Shown here: positions 55,322-64,000 of the stretch, piece by piece | Numbering within the stretch: the first letter of the stretch is position 1 | Layout of the letters: each line of letters starts with the position of its first letter | Assembly (NCBI GenBank): GCA_039602395.1 | Contig: JBCNJP010000010.1 | Location: 35,118,590-35,182,589 of the forward strand | Origin: Deinandra increscens subsp. villosa | Lineage: Eukaryota > Streptophyta > Magnoliopsida > Asterales > Asteraceae | Direction of reading: 5' to 3' | DNA length: 64,000 bases | The notes under the pieces: model-generated | Database searches by the model: none | What the model saw: the letters and a program-made list of their open reading frames with translations, nothing else | What the model was told of the DNA's origin: nothing | Program-made: the position numbers and the translations under genes

Positions 55322-57927
55322 TTAAGTCTTCACAAATCTAAACCTTCCTTGACATTCTTTGTATAATCTTTCTTCGAAGAAATCACCAAGGGCATTTTGA
55401 CCATAATTCAGGAACGGTATCCTGGTCAACTCCCTTACATCACAAACAGGTAGAGTATGAAACCTCTTAGCACACCTCAGGTAGATAATCCCGAACTCTT
55501 TCTTAATAGCATAGCATCTAAGTTGAGAGTCGTACATCCAACTAATAATCTTCCCACCAGCTTCACCTTTGTTGTTAAAATAACGCTTTTGATTGATAGG
55601 TTTCACTAAAGGTACTTTGTTTTCTCTTTGTTCCATCATCCACTCATCAAAAAATCTTCTTTTCTCTTGTTCTTCCGAGGAACTTTCAGACTCATTCTTT
55701 TCAGTTGGTTTCTCAGCCTCTTTCTTTTTCAACTCCTCATTAATCTCCTCCTCATCATCCTTCCCGAAGAAGTTAAATCCAGCCAAAGTATCATCATCAA
55801 TGAAGTTTCCTACACTTTTGGATCATTTGGATATTCTTCAGCTGTCATGTCTTCAACATCAACATGTTCTTCTTCAAACTCCATATCATCATCTGAATCA
55901 TTTTCCTTGTATGGTTCAGCCAGAGGAACATCATCAACTTCTTCTACGTTCAAAGCATAGATCGCAACAAGTTGTTCTTTTGAATATTCATGAATGAACT
56001 CTCCCTCTTCAATCACACTTCTTGATATTGAAAATATATCATATTCGTCTCCTTCTAAAACTCTCTCTCCTTGAGATATTCCGTCTCCCCCTATATCTTT
56101 CTCCTCCTGAGATGTTCCAGCTGTAGAAGTACCAGCTGCAGTGGAAGTACCTGATATACGAAACCTACTTGTACCGGAACCACCAACACCTCCTTCAGGA
56201 TCCTCTTCTTCATCATTTTAGAAATTCTAATCCATCACCCTTGCAAGTATCGTCAGTATTCCCCCCCTGGGCAGGCAAAGACTTTAGCACAAGGCTTTAC
56301 TGCTCACCTAGAGTTCTTGAAATTTGTAATAACCGCCCAATCTCCCGATTTTTAGTAATATCTCTGTCTTTCAATACTTTGACAGTTTCTCTTAAGTCTT
56401 GAATATCTATAGATCTTTGACGGTCTGACTCTTGCAACAAGGTAAATTGATTTTTCAATAAAGCAAATTGAGATCAATAGAACTACTGTCAGAAGAAGTT
56501 GTTGAAGCAGCAGGAGTAGTAACTGCAGGAGCTTTGAATGTGATTTTTCTGATTGGAGCAGGTGTATTTGTTGAACTTGGAGTACTAGCAGCAGCGGTTG
56601 TCGTGGTTGGTTTCGGAACTGAAGACTGAGTACTAGTAGACTTTTGCTTCTTATTTGGTGAGGTGCCCATATAAGCTCTTCTCCAATCAGCAAGAAAGGT
56701 ACCGCGTTTAATAACCATATTTGGCCTTGACACGTTCTTTTGATGTTTATCGGTAGCTTGCATTGGGGCTTTTCCTTTCCCAGTAACCTCCGCTCTTGAA
56801 CCGGATTCCTGCATAGTAGGAGTATATAATGGATTAGTGTCGGTTTCAGAATCCTTGGGATGATCTCTTAATTGTTCATACTTTGAAGTATATTTTTTCT
56901 GGGACTTCAGATAAGCAATATGTTGCTTTGAACCCTTCTTCACTTGAACACCTCAGATATTATGCAAGATTGTCAGATAATCACCAAAATCTGAATCTGT
57001 ATTAGACAGGCTCGAATCATCATCATCTTTATCAGAAACATCAGCATCAACATCATCCATTAATTCATCATCATAAGCATTAACAGCTACAGGATCACTC
57101 GTATGATATTGAATAATTAATTCTTGAACTATTGGCTCTTGTTGTTGTTGTTGTTGTTGGACAGGTTCTTGAATAACATGCTCTTGCACAATCGGTTCTT
57201 GATTTTGTGGTTCTTGGTTCGCAGCTTGATTTTCTACAACTTCCCTTGGATCACCATTATCATCATACTCTAATTCATCATCAGAACTATCATCATGACG
57301 TGGAGCACAATTCTCAGGAGCCACATAGTTTGGCTTTGCATGGTGTCCGATTAACCTCCTTACCGGTGGAGCAAACACCCAACCAGAAAAATTGAATTCT
57401 CTGTTCATGACCAGGGTTATAAAGAATGAGAGAATCTTCATGTCGAACTCTTCGTGACCTCTCAATCTATTGCGAAAACATCTGATAAGCACATGTAACA
57501 TAAATTTGTACGGTGGACGTAAATTTGACTTAACAAACCACTTTACTAACAGATCCCATCATATTTTATTCGCCTCAATATCCCAAAAAGATTCGCGTCG
57601 TCAAACTCTATAGGATAAGCAGTTTAATCATTAAATTGGAGAAACCGATGAACGTCATCTTCAGAAATTATAATATATGTCTGATTTACTGTCGATCTGA
57701 TAATCGGTGGCACAACAGTATAATCAATCTGAGCCGCATTCCAAAAAGTATTCAAAACGTCTTTGTATGGTGTACAGTCGTGAGTTGCTGTATAGAATAT
57801 CCTTGACCGTGCATGAACTAAAAAATTCCTCCAAACTGAGGTCTCCACTTAGCAGATACACCGAGATAAGCACCAATATTATGATCGTCATTAGACGGTA
57901 ACATAACAGCCATTTCTGAAAATTCAC
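55322..57927 (-). pseudogene. Retroelement-associated acidic protein (Transposase_32-like), broken
   Basis: Six neighbouring minus-strand frames read as one decayed gene. N-terminal pieces (57927-57624): MNFQKWLLCYRL, LEEFFSSCTVKDILYSNSRL, CTPYKDVLNTFWNAAQIDYT, VVPPIIRSTVNQTYIIISED. Next (57501-56953): MLHVLIRCFRNRLRGHEEFD, FITLVMNREFNFSGWVF, then a Gln/Glu-rich and Asp-rich stretch. Then a Lys-rich and Thr/Ser/Ala-rich piece (56943-56455), an acidic piece (56016-55810) and a mixed C-terminal piece (55786-55322). The FWNAAQ...STVN...ISEDDV and LNREFNFS motifs match, from memory, the putative plant transposon protein domain PF20167 found in retroelement ORFs, possibly env-like ORFs of SIRE elements. 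Function unknown. Confidence 0.6.
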
Positions 57928-58027
57928 AAAAGCAAGTCAAAAATTTGTTTGGAATAATAAAAAACGCAAACGATTGACTCAAATTTGACTCGAAACGCCT
58001 AAACTTTGAACTTCGTGAAAAATCTAG

Positions 58028-58225
58028 TCAGCGTACCAATGACCAGACCAAAATGGTCATTCGTACCACGGTGGTACGGGCGTACCATTCGAATCGAGTT
58101 CGTTGACCGTACCAGATTTGGTCAAACGTACCAAACTGGTACGTGCCATCCACCGTACCACAAAGGCATGCGTACCATGTTGGTACGGGCCAGCGTACCA
58201 ACTGATACGGCAGTAGAACAGTCAC
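58028..58225 (+). repeat. GTACCA / TGGTAC motif cluster
   Basis: About thirteen GTACCA or TGGTAC words in 200 bp, several paired as GTACCA-n-TGGTAC near-palindromes (for example GTACCACGGTGGTAC, GTACCAAACTGGTAC). The open frames on both strands here are by-products. Confidence 0.8.
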
Positions 58226-58806
58226 CGAAAGGTCTGTTGATCATTAAGCCCTAAATCAACTCGATACGCGAAATCGGTCTCCATAGTTTGATTTTATACC
58301 CAAAACTGAGTCTATCAATGAAAAAAAACAACATTTCAATGCCTTAAAACTACGTGAACCAGAAAGGGTTAATAATTTGCGAAAACCAAGAGTTTAATCT
58401 CAAAAATCAAGCGATTTCGGTAACCACAAAGTAAATCAAGACTACCAACGTGTGCGCAATGCAATCCTCTACATGTAGCAACAAGAATCAAGATCAACGG
58501 TTCTGTAACGAGTGAGATATCAAGAAAAATTGAAACGGAGCTTAGGGTTTTCTCTCTAGAGTATTTTTCCGTGGTACGGTGGTTATGAGGGTTGTGTACC
58601 ACCTGAATCCTTTTATACACCCGATGGTCCGACCCAGCGTACCACTTGGTACGGGCATACCATCACAAAATTACATTTTGAACCTCAAACTTTTTAGTTT
58701 TGTCATTATTCACCCAAAAATCACAATTTTCCGATTTTTAACATTTTAATGATGATGAGCTGATTCATGCTTCGATTGTGGTTCAGAAAACCTGCAATTT
58801 CAGAAG
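58226..58806 (-). promoter_or_regulatory. LTR/leader-like region with a TATA box
   Basis: TATAAAAGG on the minus strand (58609-58617), followed downstream by GAGAGAAAACCCTAAGCTCC, a leader-like sequence. The gene at 57927-55322 lies 680 bp further on in the same direction. More GTACCA words occur at 58595 and 58637. Confidence 0.4.
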
Positions 58807-58935
58807 ACAGAAATGCGGCTTTAATATTTCTTTTGAAAATTAATTTAATGTTGGCGCAGAACTTCTCTTCGAGAATCCAAGATATAGATTTGAAAATTTA
58901 ATTTTGTACCGTGTATCGATTGGTCGAAAACAATT
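58807..58935 (-). repeat. Block related to 52043-52165
   Basis: About 125 bp, I estimate over 80 percent alike by eye, same orientation (GCGGCTTT, TTGAAAA, TTAATTTAAT, CTTCGAGAATCCAAGATATAG). It is likely part of a Copia LTR. Confidence 0.55.
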
Positions 58936-60040
58936 AAGAAACAAAATATTTTTGGAATTTTGAAACTTTATATCAAAACTCATCAAAAATCTTTTTGATT
59001 TTTCTAAGTTTATGCTAAAACACACCTAAAATATTTTTGTATTTTATCATATATGAAACATAAATGCAATACTGAATCAGACACTATTTTTGTCTTTTGC
59101 GAGAAAGATCACAACTTGGGATCATATTGGTCATGACATGCTGAACTACACTTCAATTTCAATTACTTCAGCACAAAAGTCATGCCGATTGCTGGTATAA
59201 TTTGTCCATCTTAAACTCAGGCACAATCATACTCATAGCATCTGGATATGTTTTTGTATTGATTAGATTGCTTTGACCACTGTACCCCACACTATCAGAC
59301 ATTCTCAGATATGTATTTGCTTATCACACTTTGTGATTTAATAACATAATGATTGTATTCATGATTCAGTCAACTGTGTTCCATGCAAAAATAAATAAGA
59401 ACGTTAAATCGTCTACCTTAAGGTCGATCTTTCGATACGCAGATAAGGCCTTGGATTTAACAAAATAAGAAAATAAAACAAGTTGAAGTTGTATAACCCA
59501 ACAACAATCAGGTCGGTACTCCCGTACACGCAGAGAAAGTCCGATGAGTTAAATGAAACACCAAAGAAAATAAAGCAGAACGTCAAACGAATAACAATCA
59601 GGTCGGTCTTGTGGACACGCAGAGAAAGTCCGATCGTTTGAAAAAATAAAGAAAATCAAACAAGTTTAAATATTTGCAAAATGAACACATGTATACATAG
59701 TGACTTCCCATTTTATTTTTCCACATATCTTTCTCCACATATCTTTTTCTTGATATCATGAGATACGCATCAAGATGTTGTCCACTTGATCAAGCATTAG
59801 TATTTAGTATGTTTATCACATCCGATTACTTTCTGGATTTAATACCGAGCCTACCAAGCACATCAAACAATGATCTTATGGCTTTTTCATCTAATTTATC
59901 CACGAGTCAGAAACATAAGCCAATGTACCATCATTTCCCAACCATGTCGGATACAATTTCTCATTTTTCAATGTTTTTGTATTTTCTGTTTTTCATTGTT
60001 TTTGTATTTTTTCTGTTTTTCAATGTTTTTGTACTTTTCT
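58936..60040. other. Non-coding 3' region of the SIRE-like remnant
   Basis: No ORF credible. 59503-59545 and 59593-59635 are two copies of AACAATCAGGTCGGT...CACGCAGAGAAAGTCCGAT, 90 bp apart, with a weaker third copy near 59425. Repeated TTTTTGTATTTTCTG words lie at 59970-60035. Confidence 0.5.
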
Positions 60041-60057
60041 ATTTCTCCCCCTTAAAA
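60041..60057 (-). other. Polypurine-tract-like sequence
   Basis: TTTTAAGGGGGAGAAAT on the minus strand. AAGGGGGAGA is the usual tract after pol in Copia/SIRE elements. Here it follows the gag remnant directly. Confidence 0.55.
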
Positions 60058-60241
60058 TGAAAACTCTACTTTTGGATTTTCATTTTAACAAAAACACAAA
60101 GACACTATTTTTGGTTTTTCAATTTTCTCCTCCGAAACTACATACAGAATGTAAAAGAAAGAAAATTGACTAATCGATACTGATACCTTTTCCGTTTATC
60201 TTTTTAGAAAAACTTCAATTTTGAAATATGAAGCATTCAAT

Positions 60242-63200
60242 TTAAGTTAAGTAGCAAACTCCACTATCAGCAACTAATTGAAGCTTGAACTTCACAATCA
60301 CCGACAAGTCTTCTTGAAGTACCCTGCACACTGGTTTTAAAAGATTAGTACTCAAATGACCCGAAGCACACAACTTCTGGTCGACCAGTGTCTTCCACAA
60401 AATCAGTTGCAGCCTTGCTGACAACTTTAGGTCGCCACTGCATTTTTGCCTTCTCAGTTTTAACCGAGTCATCATCCCGTGATGAACCACCAACACTTGA
60501 GTCATATTTAAAAAAAAATTTGGTTTAGATTTTGACTTGGAAGGTGTAGACTCAGTAAAAACTCTGCCTGATTCATCAATCAATGTGGCAAATTTGTTTG
60601 AAAATGAACTTTTTACAGTTTCAGAACAATCCCGTGCCATGTGTCCCTTTCGACGAAACTAATAGCACAAACGATAAGATCGTTGAGATTGGGATTTGTC
60701 CTGAACTGAAGGACATCTATCAATGACCTCAGAACCATCAAACATATCATCAAAAATTTGAAATCGGTTAGAATGTACCCATTTCGATGTAGGACTTCGA
60801 GGTGTGGAATTAGATCCAGATGACGAAGAATCCTTAACTTTTTGAGCATCCCGAGAAGAACTTTCAGACGAAGCCTTCTTATGAATCTTTCCTCCAAACC
60901 CTTTTTCTATTGTAGACATGAACACTTGAGCCAAATAATAGATTTGTTCCAAGCTTGTGTCTTTCTTTTCTTTTGGAGCTTTCTTGGGCATATTCTTCTT
61001 ATTCTACTTCTCAGATTTCTGATTCTTGTATCCCGACCCAGAACGTTTGGAACCAGATTTGGACGATTCAGCTTGAGAATCAGAAACACCATCATTAGCC
61101 ATTTGAGAAAATACAGCTTTGAAATCCTTCAACTTGTTGGCTTCAACCAACTTAGCAGCAGCATGTGATTCACTCAACAAACCCTCATTTTCCTCAATCA
61201 CCTTATCAGCAGAAATGACTCCTTCATCAGAAATAAACCCACCAGAGACAAACTTTGATATATCTTTATCAATCAAACTTTCCTCGTTTTCCACTTTCTT
61301 GCTTGAAACCTTTGATTTCTTCTTCTCAGATTCTTTAGAAGCAAATTCAGAATAATCACCCATTGTTTCAGAAGATTTGACATCAGCCAGAGGATCAGTT
61401 TGAACCAATGGAGGTGGTAATTGATTAAATTTATCTCCGCCAAACACTCTTTTGAAATTTTCATCGTTGCACAAATAAATAGTGAATGAGTGTGAATTCT
61501 TCAAATTATTTAGCTGACGATTCAAATCCAAAACTTGAATATTTAAGTCTAATATCTTCTTTTGAGCTTCACCCAAAGCCTTTTCTGATTCTATCAACTA
61601 TTCTGAAACTCTGTTAGACAAAGACTTTTCTCTCATCACTTTATCATGGGCATCAAACATTTCCTGTGCAACTTTTTCCACCTTTCCTTGATAAATCTCT
61701 ACATTTCTTGTCAACGATTTGTTTTCTTTTGTCAGATCGGTGACTTTATCTTGTAATTTTGACTGGAGAACTTTATAGTCATTGTTCGAAACCATGAGTT
61801 CATCATTAGCTTTCTAAAGTTCAAAATTGGTAAGTAGAAGTGATTGAACTCTTGCTTTTGATTTCTTATACAATGCATCAAAATCTCTAACAGCATCCTT
61901 TGCTTCGAACTCCCACTTTTCAACCTTTGTAACTAACTCAGCATTTTCATTTTGTAACTTCAGGATCTATTCTTTATTGTCACTTACCATCTCATTCAAT
62001 CTTGCTTTTAGCTCTAAAACCTCTTCTATTAACACCTTCTTTTCTTTTTCGAACATTGCGTTAGCTTTGAAAATCTCACCAAAAGATCTTCACACTTTCT
62101 TTTGTAACCTTCTATCTCTGCTTCTTTCTTCTCGTGTTCAACAATCAACCGTTCCTTTTCAGAAATCAATTCTCAAACCTTTATTTCTTTTTGAGCGTAA
62201 AATTCACATGTTGACTCATACCCACTAACTTCAGAATCACTTGTTTCAGATGCACTTGTTTGAGATTCAGAATCACTTGATTCACCTTGCATAGTAGCCA
62301 TTAATGCATATATTTCTGGAGAATGAACTAAATATGCAGATTCATCTGGAAAATCTGCAACCCAATCATAACCTTCCTCGGCTACTAGAGCTTTGGCATC
62401 TTTATTGTGGCCATGATTATCTGAAGTACTTGGTTTAGAAGAAGATTGCTAATATTCTCGAGCAAAATGTCCAAATTTGGAACATTTGAAACATTTAAGC
62501 TTTGACTTATCTAAACCAAACTTTTCTCCTTGAAAAAGAGATGTCTTTCCATGTTTCTTCATAAACCTTTTTCCTCTTTGAACAAGCATAGCAAATTGCC
62601 ATTCCAAATCTAACTTATTCAGCTGATCATCATCCATCTGACTTAAATCCTCTGGAAACATGCAAGAATTACCAATTAGACTAAAAATTTATCCAGATGA
62701 AGATGATATGAAAGCAGATAACAAAGCAGCTAGCTCTTCGGTTGCTTGATTAGAAGTAGACTTGCTTGATGATCTATCAAGAATAGTAAAACTGCAACCC
62801 GAAGAATAATCAGTATTCTCAGACTTCCTAGCAAGAAATGCTGTTACCGGTGGATTACTGCTTGAAATAGAATGTAATTTTGTTTTAGCATGCACAGTAG
62901 AAGAATTCTCTCCAAAATATATTTCCGTATTCTGAACAGATGGAGTTGCTGACTTTTTCACTATTAATTCCATTTCCCGAGCTTGTAATTTGCTTATCAG
63001 CTGATTGAATGTCCAACTTGAGTAGTTTTGATCATTAGATAACATCATCACAAAATTCTCCCAGTTTTCGGGAAGAGCTTCCAGGAATTTCTCCTTAAAT
63101 TCATCATTTTCTTTCTTAACACCTACAATGTCAAGTTCATTGATTAAATGTGAAAACCTTGCAATCAAATCTGTGATCTTTTCATTCTCACAAAGCCCGA

Positions 63201-63645
63201 AATTGTCAAACTCTTTCTTCAAAGCTTTCTTTCGAGAATTCTTGTACTGATCATTACCCTCACATCTTTCCTTAATAGCATCCCATAATTGTTTCGAAGT
63301 TGGAAAATTCTTAAACTGATGCATCAAATCTTTGGGTAATGCCATCGTGAGAAAACTATAAGTTTTCTTTTCTCTTGCGAATACCTTCTTTTCTTCAGGC
63401 TCATAATCACTTATTGACTTTGGTAAAGTATTAGCAATCAGCGGATATTCATATTGTTTTTCAATTGGAATCCAACAATCAACATCTTGTGAGTATATGT
63501 AAGATTCAAATCTTTTCTTCTAGTTATGATAATCTTCCAATCAAAGTAATTTAGGAACTTTCTGGGTTTTTCCGATTTCATTATCATAGTTCATCATGGC
63601 TTGCATCGAGGTTTGCATAGCTGAAAACGCTTGAAAATCACTCAT
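60242..63645 (-). pseudogene. gag: SIRE-like Copia gag remnant, long form
   Basis: Capsid gene of a SIRE-type Copia element. The ATG at 63645 opens MSDFQAFSAMQTSMQAMM. The UBN2 gag core follows (63345-62689: MALPKDLMHQFKNFPTSKQL, WDAIKERCEGNDQYKNSRKK, LIARFSHLINELDIVGVKK). After a stop (about 62690) comes a first zinc knuckle, CFKCSKFGHFAREY, whose last Cys is Tyr. Then Ser/Glu-rich sequence and a long coiled coil (62230-61400). A second knuckle near 60640 reads CY*FRRKGHMARDC, with one Cys lost and a stop. Stops also occur at 63522, 62450, 61600 and 61815. The frame ends about 60242. No protease, integrase or RT follows. Confidence 0.75.
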
Positions 63646-63849
63646 CTTGAAGTTAAAAATCGAATGTCAAAACTTCGAACTAAAAAACGGAGGTCTTCCA
63701 AGCGGATTTTGGGGGTCAACCGGAGGGTACTAGCTGTTAGGCGAGTAAAAGTATAGATCTCGTCGAGACGAACGTTTTGGCTGGTATTAGCTCCCATAAA
63801 TCTTAACGGTTCTCAAGTTACATCAGTTTTAGTGAAGGTCACTTTTCTA

Positions 63850-64000
63850 CCAACGTACCAAGCTGCGGACCAAGAAAACCAATGTACCAAATACCCAAAG
63901 CGGGCCAAAAACGTACCAGATCTTCAGCGTACCACCCTAAGGACCAAATCATATCAGAGAACCAGAAAACTCAGCGTACCAATTTGAGCAGCATACCAAT
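63850..64000 (-). repeat. GTACCA motif cluster at window edge
   Basis: Six or so GTACCA words (ACGTACCA, AGCGTACCA) in 150 bp upstream of the gag start. They are mostly in one orientation, unlike the paired forms at 58.1 kb. Confidence 0.6.

Larger units (their letters stand above)
60041..64000 (-). mobile_element. SIRE-like Copia remnant without pol
   Basis: Long gag with coiled coil and two zinc-knuckle positions, followed by a PPT-like tract with no pol between. The 5' LTR would begin right of or at the window edge. The GTACCA words at 63855-64000 resemble the LTR-associated clusters at 52.2 and 58.1 kb. Probably an internally deleted or non-autonomous copy. Confidence 0.6.

Noticed and set aside
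55593..55997. Plus-strand ORFs of 134 and 110 codons
   Set aside because: Ser/Phe-rich antisense shadows of the acidic minus-strand gene at the same place.

Overview
The window is nuclear DNA from a flowering plant. It is built almost entirely of nested transposable elements, and I see no complete ordinary host gene. The element mix is typical of a large eudicot genome: Athila and Tat-clade Ty3/gypsy, SIRE-like Copia, plant LINE, PIF/Harbinger, CACTA (En/Spm) and a Helitron-like end. Very long LTRs opening with TGTCACA or TGTAACA make me lean toward Asteraceae, but that is from memory and weak.

Layout. 1-4799: left-truncated, decayed Tat-clade gypsy element on the minus strand, with a 720-bp LTR. 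4800-5561 and 16149-16808: one older segment with a Helitron-like 3' end and a probable CHIP-like exon fragment, split by the next element. 5754-16148: a complete, young Athila-type gypsy element (minus strand) with two 1,786-bp LTRs that look identical and open gag and pol frames. It is flanked by an exact 177-bp duplication, and a PBS-derived scrap is left at one end. 17455-17625: LINE RT scrap. 18914 to about 28370: an old long LTR broken by a complete PIF/Harbinger element (20787-24754, ATA duplication) and by a 3,118-bp solo LTR (24846-27963, TACGC duplication). 28378-29630: LINE 3' fragment with outward-facing inverted ends. 29632-51173: plus-strand Tat-clade element with dual RNase H, whose pol is split by a 16-kb CACTA element (32070-48157). 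51174-55300: LTR remnants, a Met-tRNA PBS and an Athila-like protease relic. 55322-57927: decayed acidic ORF set of the plant retroelement (Transposase_32-like) type. 58000-64000: SIRE-like Copia remnant (minus strand) with gag but no pol, and clusters of GTACCA/TGGTAC motifs.

How the parts work together. Within each element the genes form a transposition module: gag, protease, RT/RNase H and integrase for the LTR elements; transposase plus Myb/SANT-like partner for Harbinger; TnpD plus TnpA for CACTA. Only the Athila element, and perhaps the Harbinger transposase gene, look intact. The CACTA element also carries host exons: a nitrilase-4 exon and an epsin ENTH exon, both with splice sites preserved.

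The observations most worth following are: the Athila insertion with its 177-bp duplication and retained primer-binding scrap, which suggests non-canonical integration of a cDNA whose tRNA primer was not removed; the fold-back insertion that destroys the Tat integrase zinc finger; the captured exons in the CACTA element; and the lopsided CACTA end inside pol. All coordinates were read by eye. Identities are visual estimates and no database search was possible.
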